Under the pieces are notes generated by a model. The model was not told the DNA's origin and did no database searches. It was given only the letters and a program-made list of their open reading frames with translations. From JAWLHA01 sp041690535 (GTDB lineage Bacteria > Pseudomonadota > Gammaproteobacteria > Thiohalomonadales > Thiohalomonadaceae): a stretch of 5,918 bases of DNA. A program made the translations under genes and the position numbers. This document shows positions 1 to 5,150 of this stretch, one piece after another (position 1 is the stretch's first letter; the number at the start of each line of letters is the position of its first letter). The stretch lies in NCBI GenBank assembly GCA_041690535.1, contig JAWLHA010000130.1:1-5918 (forward strand), read 5' to 3'.

Positions 1-107
1 TGTGTGTTCGACATCGTCTGCTCCTCTAGTTCAAGGTGCAGACAGTGTCCAGCAGGGGGCCTATGGGCGAAAAGATGGGGTTAATTGGGCGCTTACACTA
101 CTCCCCC

Positions 108-184
108 CGTCATTCCCGCGAAGGCGGGAATCCAGAGAACAGATGCATGACTCAAAATGGATCCCCGCCTACGCGGGGATGACG
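108..184. repeat. Paired palindromic extragenic repeat (REP/dRS3-like, 77 bp)
   Basis: Two 27-bp arms (108-134 and 158-184) are inverted copies of each other with three mismatches. Each arm is itself a perfect hairpin: ATTCCCGC at 112-119 pairs with 124-131, and ATCCCCGC at 161-168 pairs with 173-180, each around a 4-base loop. The T-A pair at 114/129 in the left hairpin is replaced by a C-G pair at 163/178 in the right one, so pairing is kept although the bases differ. Dispersed repeats of this look are common between genes of beta- and gammaproteobacteria. Their translation gives the familiar false peptide with SFPRRRES and IPAYAGMT, and exactly that frame is open here at 2-205. Placing it in a named repeat family is from memory. 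The palindromic structure itself is directly visible. Confidence 0.85.
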
Positions 185-585
185 AATTTCCAAGGCATTG
201 CGTGATCAGCTGGGGCGAGTAGTTACCATTGGATGGCCTTCCCGAAGCTGCGGCCATTCATGGCTTCGATGGGTCTCCCTTCTTTGGGATCGACTCGCGT
301 CGTCGCAAACCTGCGGGGCGATTCTTCTCCTCCCTGGAGAACACGAACCGGCCAAAGAGGACACAGCCCTTCATCCCGGGGTCGCACGCCACCCCAGTCA
401 CGCTTTGACACTTGCCGCCGGCATCATGAGGGCATCCCCAACTCATGGGCAACTCCAACTGATTCCTTGAAAAGGGCATTATGCCAGGAACTGGAGTGGT
501 GAATCCCGATCAGATTCAATGACAAGCTGGGGAGGAGGAAAGCCGGGATTCGCCTGGGTAAACACAGGAAGTTTGGCGGGCAGAT
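185..585. other. Intergenic stretch without a supported gene
   Basis: About 400 bases contain no reading frame with a recognisable family or a convincing ribosome binding site. Several frames on both strands stay open between about 198 and 502 (up to 90 codons), overlapping one another, as expected of a stop-poor stretch rather than a gene. An imperfect inverted repeat (10 of 11 positions) lies at 498-508 and 544-554 around CGGGATTCGCC. It could form a hairpin with a 35-base loop, but no RNA family is recognised. A degenerate gene or dispersed element on the minus strand at about 223-479 cannot be excluded. Confidence 0.5.
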
Positions 586-618
586 AAAACGAGGGCCGGC
601 GAATCCCTGCCGGCCCTT
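586..618 (-). terminator. Intrinsic terminator of the sulfur globule gene
   Basis: Read on the minus strand, a perfect 9-bp GC-rich stem AGGGCCGGC (609-617 pairing with 592-600) with an 8-base loop is followed by CGTTTTATC, a short uridine run. It begins about 20 bases after the stop codon of the sulfur globule protein gene. On the plus strand the stem is not followed by thymines, so it should act in the minus direction only. Confidence 0.8.
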
Positions 619-637
619 AACTGTGGGACATTACACC

Positions 638-988
638 TTATTTCTTTTCTTGCTTCTGCTCTGGCGCTGGTGCAAAGCCCGGACCGTAAGCGTAAGGCCC
701 CGGAGCACCCCAGGCGGGTGCACCGTAGTAGCCCGGGTAACCGCCGTAGTAGGGGTAACCACCGTAGTAGGGGTTGTGATAGCCGGAGCCGTAGCCGTAG
801 CCGTTGCCGCTGCCACGACCGCTGAAGCTCATGTTGAAGCTGCCATCACCGAACATATCGCCCCAACCGCTGTTGGGCCCCCAACCACCCCAACCGGGTC
901 CTCCCCACCACGCATTCGCAGACTGCAGAGGCAGAGCGCTGGCACCCAACACTGCAGCAACTGCAGCAAACTTCGTCAGTTTTTTCAT
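638..988 (-). CDS. Sulfur globule protein (Sgp family)
   Basis: This is a 116-residue exported structural protein. Residues 1-26 form a Sec signal peptide (KK at 2-3, hydrophobic core, likely cleavage after SANA at 23-26). The mature part starts WWGG and is almost all Gly, Tyr, Pro, Trp and Asn. The WGDMFGDGSFNMSFSGRG block at residues 42-59 resembles the sulfur globule proteins of Allochromatium vinosum, which coat the periplasmic sulfur deposits made during sulfide and thiosulfate oxidation. PYYGGY is tandemly repeated near residues 73-84, from an 18-bp DNA repeat around 740-775. The last residues (PEQKQEKK) are unusually charged. ATG 988 is preferred over ATG 1000 because GGAG lies six bases ahead of it and the signal peptide then begins MKK. 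The gene seems monocistronic, with a terminator just downstream and a possible promoter at 1059-1087. Which of SgpA, SgpB or SgpC it matches best cannot be said. Confidence 0.85.
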   Translation of the reverse strand: MKKLTKFAAVAAVLGASALPLQSANAWWGGPGWGGWGPNSGWGDMFGDGSFNMSFSGRGSGNGYGYGSGYHNPYYGGYPYYGGYPGYYGAPAWGAPGPYAYGPGFAPAPEQKQEKK

Positions 989-1041
989 GTTAGTCTCCAT
1001 CCTTTATGACGGTATTTCCTGGAACTCTTGCGGCTGCAATT

Positions 1042-1054
1042 TTGCGTTACGCAA
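1042..1054. promoter_or_regulatory. 13-bp perfect palindrome in the sgp leader, possible operator
   Basis: TTGCGTTACGCAA is a perfect palindrome of two 6-base arms around a central T. It sits just downstream of the candidate -35/-10 region of the sulfur globule gene, where the transcript would begin. That is a typical position for a dimeric repressor to block initiation. The regulator is unknown and the operator role is inferred from symmetry and position only. Confidence 0.35.
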
Positions 1055-1058
1055 GTAG

Positions 1059-1087
1059 AAGTAAAGATGAGAATTCTGAATTGTCAA
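1059..1087 (-). promoter_or_regulatory. Candidate sigma-70 promoter of the sulfur globule gene
   Basis: On the minus strand a perfect TTGACA (1082-1087) is followed after 17 bases by TTACTT (1059-1064), a poor -10 match. The start codon is about 65 bases further on. The -35 box is ideal while the -10 is weak, so an activator or another sigma factor could be involved. Confidence 0.35.
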
Positions 1088-1128
1088 TGCAACGAGAGTG
1101 CAAAAGCGGAGAGGGATTCGGTTAGGAA

Positions 1129-1156
1129 TTTTCTCACCTCGGATGCGGTGAGAGAA
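1129..1156. other. Stem-loop between the sgp promoter and the CZB gene end
   Basis: Bases 1129-1138 pair with 1147-1156 (ten pairs including one G-U; core CTCACC/GGTGAG) around an 8-base loop. No thymine run follows on either strand, so it is not a classical terminator. It might act as an RNA 3' end for the CZB transcript or as a regulatory site upstream of the sgp promoter. Confidence 0.35.
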
Positions 1157-1174
1157 ATGTGTTGTTAGGGGGAA

Positions 1175-1192
1175 GGGCGGCGATTGCCGCCC
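1175..1192 (-). terminator. Possible terminator hairpin of the CZB gene
   Basis: A perfect 7-bp stem GGGCGGC/GCCGCCC with loop GATT lies 11 bases after the stop codon of the minus-strand CZB gene. The bases after it on the minus strand are TTCCCCC rather than a thymine run, so termination strength is doubtful. A second hairpin follows at 1129-1156 and the two may act together. Confidence 0.4.
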
Positions 1193-1203
1193 ATCATTAG
1201 CCT

Positions 1204-1605
1204 CTATGCCGCAGAAGCGATCTCGAGGTTCTGGACTTCGCTTTCGAGCAGTTCCATCTGTTCAAGCAGGCTGCGGGAGATCTCCAGGAGCTCCTGGAAT
1301 TTGACCTTGGCCTGGTCCACCTTCTTGCGCTCCACAAGAGAGTGGATCTGTTCGTAGATCGCGTGCAGCAGTTCGTGTGGCCCTTCGATGTCCTGGAAGA
1401 TCTCCAGGTCACCAAACTGCACTTTTCCCTCGCCATAGTACCAGTGCCCAAAACGGCATTCCGTGTGTTTGATCGGCAACCGTTCTTCACTGACGGGAAC
1501 GCCTGAAAGCATTCCCTGGGCATAGGCCCGCCAGCGGATGTGGGAAGACTTCGCACGGCGGATGAGCGCCAGCAACTCGGACTTCTCATCAGTGGTGATC
1601 AACAT
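1204..1605 (-). CDS. Stand-alone CZB (chemoreceptor zinc-binding) domain protein
   Basis: The 133-residue cytoplasmic protein consists of essentially one CZB domain. CZB domains bind zinc with three histidines and one cysteine and regulate chemoreceptors or diguanylate cyclases such as E. coli DgcZ. Likely ligands here are H22, C50 (in the signature CRFGHW, 50-55), H77 and H81 (HELLH, 77-81). This spacing nearly matches DgcZ as I recall it (H22, C52, H79, H83). The rest is helical, ending in a leucine-rich segment at 105-128. No output domain (methyl-accepting, GGDEF) is present, so it must act through a partner or as a zinc or oxidant sensor. ATG 1605 is chosen over ATG 1692 because AGGAA lies ten bases upstream and the domain then starts at its usual place. 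A possible promoter is at 1642-1670. Family assignment is firm; the partner is unknown. Confidence 0.85.
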   Translation of the reverse strand: MLITTDEKSELLALIRRAKSSHIRWRAYAQGMLSGVPVSEERLPIKHTECRFGHWYYGEGKVQFGDLEIFQDIEGPHELLHAIYEQIHSLVERKKVDQAKVKFQELLEISRSLLEQMELLESEVQNLEIASAA

Positions 1606-1641
1606 CTGCTTTGTTCCTGTTCGGTAATCGAAAAGATGCGA

Positions 1642-1670
1642 ATAATGGAGTAACAAATTCCCGATTGCAA
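1642..1670 (-). promoter_or_regulatory. Candidate sigma-70 promoter of the CZB gene
   Basis: On the minus strand TTGCAA (1665-1670) and CATTAT (1642-1647) are separated by 17 bases, each matching the consensus at four of six positions. A transcript would start near 1635, giving a leader of about 30 bases that carries the AGGAA ribosome binding site. It lies inside the longer upstream open frame, supporting the shorter start at 1605. Confidence 0.4.
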
Positions 1671-1983
1671 TAGTAGGAGAACCGTCGTTCACCTGTTGTT
1701 GACGCCTTTACCGCTTCCCATCCGAGTACGACACCACGGTTAGGACACCAGGGGCCCCAGCGACCAGGGCGAGGCATCCTTGGCGTTTCTCGCTGTCTCA
1801 GCCGAACAATGCCCCATGTACATTACGGGAAAATGTCAGCGGCATTTTCCATGGCACGGCCGGTTGCGGGCTGGGGGGTCGAAAAGGGGGCGAACCAATG
1901 GCGAACTCCGGGACTCAAAACAAGGGCTCGCTCACTGCGGGAACTCCCTCGCAATCAAACCATTGACACTGACGATCCCGCCC
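1671..1983. other. Divergent intergenic region upstream of the SH3 gene
   Basis: The region separates the divergent CZB and SH3-domain genes and shows no supported gene. The frame of the SH3 protein stays open back to 1780, but that extension (residues such as CPMYITGKCQRHF) lacks family character and would bury the signal peptide. A perfect 8-bp inverted repeat, GGAAAATG at 1828-1835 and CATTTTCC at 1843-1850 around a 7-base spacer, is the only notable structure. It is not followed by thymines, so an operator or RNA hairpin is more likely than a terminator. TTGACA at 1963-1968 has no usable -10 ahead of the start codon. Confidence 0.5.
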
Positions 1984-2673
1984 ATGACTCGCCCCAACAT
2001 TACCTGCCGCAGACATGTTGCCGTACTGATCGCCCTGGGGGGACTCCTGGGGAGTGGACTGGCGCTCGCAGAGACGCGTTACGTGAGCGATCACCTCGTC
2101 ATCACGCTGCGCACCGGCAAGGGCAATCAGTATCAAATCCTCAGGAGCCTGCCAAGCGGCACGGCTCTCGACATCCTGGAGGAAGATGGGGAGTTCGCTC
2201 GGGTGCGGCTCACAGCGGGACTGGAGGGTTGGGTTCGCACGCAATACCTTGTCAACGAGCCCGTCGCAAGGGAAAAACTCGCTGCCGCCGAAAAGCGTCT
2301 GACCGCCGTCGAGGCGAAGAACAGGGATCTTCAGCAGCAGCTCAGGGAGCTGCAGATGGAAAAGGCATCCATCACCAAGGCCAGGGCCGAGCTCGAGGGG
2401 CAGCACGAGCGTCTGTCGAACCAGCATGCGGAGCTCCGTGCCCTCGCCGCCGAGCCGATGCGCGTGAACGCGGAGAATCAGGTCATGCGCGAGCGTATCG
2501 TCGCCTTGGAACAGGAGATCGAGGATCTCAAGGATTACGATGACGCCTTGAGGAACGAGGCCTACCGCAGCTGGTTTGTCACCGGCGCCGGGGTGTTGGC
2601 CGTTGGAATTGTGCTGGGACTGCTGCTACCGCGCCTGCGGCGCCGGCAGAAATCGGCTTGGCGGGAATTGTAG
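1984..2673 (+). CDS. SH3-domain protein with coiled coil and C-terminal membrane anchor (YgiM/TIGR04211-like)
   Basis: The 229-residue envelope protein has a signal peptide at 1-29 (likely cut after ALA) and a bacterial SH3 domain at about 30-92. The SH3 part begins ETRYVSD, contains LRTGKGNQYQILRSLPSGT and ends GWVRTQYL. A long coiled coil follows at about 94-188, then a transmembrane helix at about 196-216 and a short basic tail PRLRRRQK. This order matches the 'SH3 and anchor' family that includes E. coli YgiM. Its domain should sit in the periplasm and may bind peptidoglycan or envelope partners; the precise role is not established. The start at ATG 1984 is chosen because it gives a standard signal peptide, although no good ribosome binding site precedes it. 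In-frame TTG 1963 and the open frame back to 1780 are less likely. The miniature element at 2683 was inserted at the very end of this gene, so its last stop-codon base belongs to the target duplication and the protein stays intact. Confidence 0.85.
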   Translation: MTRPNITCRRHVAVLIALGGLLGSGLALAETRYVSDHLVITLRTGKGNQYQILRSLPSGTALDILEEDGEFARVRLTAGLEGWVRTQYLVNEPVAREKLAAAEKRLTAVEAKNRDLQQQLRELQMEKASITKARAELEGQHERLSNQHAELRALAAEPMRVNAENQVMRERIVALEQEIEDLKDYDDALRNEAYRSWFVTGAGVLAVGIVLGLLLPRLRRRQKSAWREL

Positions 2674-2682
2674 GGGCGTCAG
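2673..2682. repeat. Left target-site duplication (10 bp) of the miniature element
   Basis: GGGGCGTCAG here is repeated exactly at 2826-2835, immediately outside both ends of the 143-bp inverted-repeat element. The first base is the final G of the SH3 gene's TAG stop. Exact flanking direct repeats are the mark of transpositional insertion. Confidence 0.8.
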
Positions 2683-2825
2683 CAGGGTGAACGCATACTT
2701 ACCCAAGAGCGATGTAAGTCCTTGAAAGCAGGTCCGCTGTGAATACATCCATGCGGCCGACGACCTGCTTTCAAGGACTTACATCGCTCACAGCACGGCC
2801 GTGACGTTAGTATGCGTTCACCCTG
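2683..2825. mobile_element. Miniature inverted-repeat transposable element (143 bp, ISAs1-like ends)
   Basis: The element begins and ends with perfect 17-bp terminal inverted repeats (CAGGGTGAACGCATACT at 2683-2699; inverted at 2809-2825). It is flanked by an exact 10-bp direct repeat. Inside is a perfect 28-bp inverted repeat (2707-2734 and 2762-2789) around a 27-base loop, so nearly the whole unit can fold as a long hairpin. The right half holds an extra segment with the palindrome CACGGCCGTG (2794-2803), replaced by seven other bases in the left half. It is too short to encode a transposase, so it must have been mobilised in trans. Ends beginning CAGGG together with 8-10 bp duplications are typical of the ISAs1 family; this assignment is inference. 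A second copy begins at 5802 and a decayed end lies at 3423-3461. It may also end or attenuate transcription from the SH3 gene. Confidence 0.85.
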
Positions 2826-2835
2826 GGGGCGTCAG
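2826..2835. repeat. Right target-site duplication (10 bp) of the miniature element
   Basis: GGGGCGTCAG matches 2673-2682 at all ten bases and abuts the right terminal inverted repeat. Before insertion the SH3 stop codon would have run directly into the sequence now at 2836, placing the SH3 and glutaredoxin genes only about 65 bases apart. Confidence 0.8.
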
Positions 2836-2899
2836 TACGGATCTTCCCGCTCCCGGGGTTTCCTGCTAGGCTGCAGCCCTTTCAAACGGTGGCAAATCC

Positions 2900-3157
2900 A
2901 TGGCCAGGGTCAAAGTCTACAGCACGGGCATTTGCATCATCTGCGACAACGCGAAAAACCTGTTGAAAAAATGGCAGATCCCCTTCGAGGAGATCCGCGT
3001 CGACCGGGACCGCGACGCGTTGCGCGAAATACTCGAACTCACGAACAACGCCCGCACGGTCCCCCAGATCACCATCGACGGCCGATGGATTGGCGGATTC
3101 AACGAACTCACCGAGATGCACATGGAAGGCAAGCTCGACGAGTTGGTGGAGCAGTAG
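2900..3157 (+). CDS. Glutaredoxin (GrxC-type, CIIC active site)
   Basis: The 85-residue thioredoxin-fold protein has the size and motifs of a small dithiol glutaredoxin, which uses glutathione to reduce disulfides or mixed disulfides in the cytoplasm. It has a beta strand VKVYST (4-9) and the redox motif C12-I13-I14-C15. The cis-proline loop TVPQI (53-57, P55) and the glutathione-binding GGFNEL (65-70) follow. The active site is CIIC instead of the usual CPYC; proline at that position is strongly conserved, so redox potential or substrate may differ. A weak ribosome binding site GGTGG lies seven bases ahead of ATG 2900. The gene may once have shared a transcript with the SH3 gene, now separated by the inserted miniature element, so its promoter is either inside the element or in the 64 bases between. 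Confidence 0.9.
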   Translation: MARVKVYSTGICIICDNAKNLLKKWQIPFEEIRVDRDRDALREILELTNNARTVPQITIDGRWIGGFNELTEMHMEGKLDELVEQ

Positions 3158-3166
3158 ACCGACTGT

Positions 3167-3205
3167 GCGCCCCGGTTGCCCCCCTCGCCGCCCGGGGGCG
3201 CCTTT
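3167..3205 (+). terminator. Possible terminator of the glutaredoxin gene
   Basis: GCGCCCC (3167-3173) pairs perfectly with GGGGCGC (3195-3201) across a 21-base C-rich loop and is followed by CTTTGT. It begins nine bases after the stop codon. The loop is long and the thymine run short, so efficiency is uncertain. Confidence 0.35.
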
Positions 3206-3422
3206 GTACGGCTGCGGGACCGGGACGCTCAGCGGCCCGACGGCAAGGTGGCCCCCCGCTTGCCGAGCACACAGACAAAACCCCCTCCATTACCCCGTCG
3301 GGCACCAGTCGCAGCGCCCAGGCGAGCTGCGGGCCGAACCGGTCGCGGGACCATTCGGTCAGGCCGGGCGCCGCGCCAGGAACATCCCGCGAAACAGACA
3401 AAATCTCCAAAGTCCCCGCAAA

Positions 3423-3461
3423 CCGTTAGTAGGTAGGCGTTTACCCTGCGCGTTCACCCTG
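3423..3461. repeat. Decayed end of the miniature element, with its tip in tandem
   Basis: CGTTAGTA at 3424-3431 followed by GCGTTTACCCTG (3437-3448) resembles the right end of the element at 2683-2825, where CGTTAGTA is followed by T and GCGTTCACCCTG. Four extra bases and a C-to-T change separate them. A second, exact 12-base tip GCGTTCACCCTG follows at 3450-3461. The arrangement suggests an old insertion or nested insertions of which only the end survives. Confidence 0.55.
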
Positions 3462-3526
3462 CTCGACGGCGCCAGGAGGCCCCTGCCTGTACTATGGTCC
3501 AGGAGAAGATGTAAGAGGCCTGCGCG

Positions 3527-4009
3527 ATGAAACTAATCACCACCGAGCTGATGGAGCGCCTCAGCCGCAATGCCGCCGACTCGGCGCGGGGTAGGACCAA
3601 TTTCAACCTGCACCCCGAGTTGAGCGACCCCGTACAGCGCTTTCTCAACGCCATCGAACCGGACAGCTACGTGCGCCCCCACCGCCATACGGCACCTCCC
3701 AAATGGGAGCTGTTCGTGGTCCTCTCTGGCTCCGCCGTGGTGCTCACCTTCGATGAGGAGGGGCGGGTGATCGGCCGCGCCGAGCTGGATGCCGACGGTC
3801 CGGTGCGTGCGGTCGAGATCCCCGCCGGTGCGTGGCACACACTGGCGGCACGGGCACCGGGGACGGTGCTGTTCGAATTCAAGCAGGGCCCCTACTCGGC
3901 GATGGATGACAAGGACTTCGCCACCTGGGCCCCTGCGGAAGGGGACGCCGGCTGCGCCGGGTTCCTGACGTGGTTCCTCGCGGCGCGGCCCGGCGGTACG
4001 GTCCCATGA
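3527..4009 (+). CDS. WbuC-family cupin-fold metalloprotein
   Basis: This 160-residue single-domain cupin has the hallmarks of the WbuC family, named after a gene in an E. coli O-antigen cluster. It shows SYVRPHRHTAPPKWELFVVLSG (47-68, metal ligands H52 and H54), FDEEGRV (75-81), VEIPAGAWHT (96-105, likely ligand H104) and FEFKQGPY (116-123). KDFATWAP follows at 129-136. The biochemical activity of WbuC proteins is not established. Metal binding is expected, and a sugar-nucleotide or other small-molecule substrate is possible. AGAGG lies eight bases before ATG 3527. Its stop overlaps the start of the RNA ligase by four bases (ATGA, 4006-4009), so the two are surely cotranscribed and probably translationally coupled. 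No polysaccharide genes are nearby; the context instead suggests a link to the RNA ligase/PIN pair. Confidence 0.85.
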   Translation: MKLITTELMERLSRNAADSARGRTNFNLHPELSDPVQRFLNAIEPDSYVRPHRHTAPPKWELFVVLSGSAVVLTFDEEGRVIGRAELDADGPVRAVEIPAGAWHTLAARAPGTVLFEFKQGPYSAMDDKDFATWAPAEGDAGCAGFLTWFLAARPGGTVP

Positions 4010-5112
4010 CCGGGCCAGTGCCCCCCGCCCTGGAGGAGGCGCTGAAAAGGCGCCAGGCGCGGCGCTCGGAATACCACGGGCTACCGTACGTCCACTACGT
4101 GGCGGATACACCGGAGGTGGTGCGTGGCACAGCGATCCTGGGGGGGCGGGTGGTGTTCGGCTACCCCCACATCGGCCGGGTGCTCGCCCTCCTCCAAGGG
4201 TTGAGCGAGCAGTTTTCCGCCCCCTTTTGGGCCGAAGAGAAGATCGACGGCTACAACGTGCGCATCACTCGTGTGGACGGCCAAGCCGTTGCCCTGACCC
4301 GCGGCGGCTATATCTGTCCCTTCACCACCGATCGCCTTGGCGACCTCCTGGACCTTTCGGTGTTCGACGCCGAACCCGATCTGGTGATCTGCGCCGAGAT
4401 CGCCGGTCCGGGCAACCCCTACCAGGAGAGCGCCCCCCCTTTCATCGAACATGACGTGCAGCTGTTCACCTTTGACCTCATGCGGCTGGACCGGCCATCT
4501 TTTCTGCCCCACCACGAGAAGACGCGGCTGTTGGAGCGGCTCCGCCTCCCCGCCGTTCAGTGCTTCGGACGGTTCACGGTGAACCAGGTGCCGGCCATCC
4601 AGGAGGTACTCCGGCAGCTCAATGCGGAGGGGCGGGAGGGGCTGGTGTTCAAGGAGGATTCCGAGACCAACCACCGCGCCAAGTATGTCACCAGCAACTC
4701 CAGTATCGCCGACATCCGCTCCACCACCTCCAACTTTCTGGACTTGCCCGCGGAGTACTTTACCAACCGCATCCTGCGCCTCGTGATCTTCCTGCGCGAG
4801 CAGGGGCTCGGCCACTCGGCCGAACTCGATCAGCGGCTGGGAGCCGCGTTTCTTGACGGCCTGCTCGAAGGGATGCAGCGCTACGAAAGGGAGCAGCGGG
4901 TCTATTACACCTACCGCTGCCGCCTGCGCACCCGGGAGGCGGCCGAAGCGCTGCTCACCCATCTCAAGCGCGCCGGGGGGCACAAAGTGCAGGTCGTGCA
5001 GCGGGAGTTGCGGCAGGAGGGTGGGTATTGGGTATTGGCATTCGACCGCATCTACCCTGGCATGAGCGGCCTGCTTGGTCACCTGCTGCAAGGGGGGTTG
5101 GTGTTCGATTGA
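4006..5112 (+). CDS. ATP-dependent RNA ligase, Rnl3 / Pab1020 family
   Basis: This 368-residue nucleotidyltransferase-fold ligase should join 5'-phosphate and 3'-hydroxyl RNA ends via a lysine-AMP intermediate. Motif I is EKIDGYNVR (78-86), making K79 the adenylated lysine. TRGGYICPFTTDR (98-110), motif III VICAEIAGPGNPY (127-139), motif IIIa LFTFDLM (153-159), motif IV EGLVFKE (211-217) and motif V RAKYV (224-228, K226) follow in order. A C-terminal domain runs to 368. Motif order, length and the KxDGYNVR form match the archaeal enzymes Pab1020 of Pyrococcus and MthRnl, which make circular RNAs. All catalytic residues I can place are present, so the enzyme is probably active. ATG 4006 (ATGA overlap with the cupin) is preferred over ATG 3970, whose extension would run inside the cupin gene. 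The PIN-domain partner gene converges on it 38 bases downstream. Archaeal-type ligases are a minority in bacteria, suggesting transfer. Confidence 0.9.
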   Translation: MTGPVPPALEEALKRRQARRSEYHGLPYVHYVADTPEVVRGTAILGGRVVFGYPHIGRVLALLQGLSEQFSAPFWAEEKIDGYNVRITRVDGQAVALTRGGYICPFTTDRLGDLLDLSVFDAEPDLVICAEIAGPGNPYQESAPPFIEHDVQLFTFDLMRLDRPSFLPHHEKTRLLERLRLPAVQCFGRFTVNQVPAIQEVLRQLNAEGREGLVFKEDSETNHRAKYVTSNSSIADIRSTTSNFLDLPAEYFTNRILRLVIFLREQGLGHSAELDQRLGAAFLDGLLEGMQRYEREQRVYYTYRCRLRTREAAEALLTHLKRAGGHKVQVVQRELRQEGGYWVLAFDRIYPGMSGLLGHLLQGGLVFD

Positions 5113-5150
5113 GGCTACGGGGCGGGATGGCCGCAACCAAGTGGCCCTGC

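Larger units (their letters stand above)
3158..3526. other. GC-rich intergenic region without a supported gene
   Basis: This 369-base stretch separates the glutaredoxin from the cupin. It contains a possible terminator (3167-3205), a perfect 7-bp stem-loop CGGCAAG/CTTGCCG (3241-3247 with 3259-3265) and a decayed repeat end (3423-3461). Open frames on both strands here are compositional. A minus-strand frame at 3108-3410 includes a protein-like segment (LTEWSRDRFGPQLAWALRL), but it overlaps the glutaredoxin gene, lacks a ribosome binding site and matches no family I know. Confidence 0.5.

Noticed and set aside
2..205. A 67-codon plus-strand open frame ending in an SFPRRRES...IPAYAGMT-like peptide
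   Set aside because: The conserved-looking part is the translation of the palindromic repeat at 108-184, a known annotation artefact, and no ribosome binding site supports it.
1606..1692. Longer start for the CZB protein at ATG 1692
   Set aside because: ATG 1605 has an AGGAA site and puts the zinc ligands at the positions seen in DgcZ; the extension covers the likely promoter.
1780..1983. N-terminal extension of the SH3-domain protein
   Set aside because: It would place 68 residues without family character before an intact signal peptide.
2683..2825. CRISPR array or intrinsic terminator as explanation for the long inverted repeats
   Set aside because: There are no regularly spaced direct repeats, and terminal repeats with an exact 10-bp flanking duplication indicate transposition.
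3241..3265. Stem-loop CGGCAAG/CTTGCCG as a terminator
   Set aside because: No thymine run follows on either strand; left only as a structure within the intergenic region.
3108..3410. Minus-strand 100-codon frame with a protein-like LTEWSRDRFGPQLAWALRL segment
   Set aside because: It overlaps the glutaredoxin gene antisense, has no ribosome binding site and no recognised family. A decayed gene fragment remains possible.
3970..4005. Upstream start for the RNA ligase
   Set aside because: It would extend deep into the cupin gene in another frame; the ATGA overlap start at 4006 is the usual arrangement.
4081..5136. Long minus-strand open frame of 351 codons opposite the RNA ligase
   Set aside because: It is a high-GC antisense shadow of a gene with complete catalytic motifs; its translation shows no domain.
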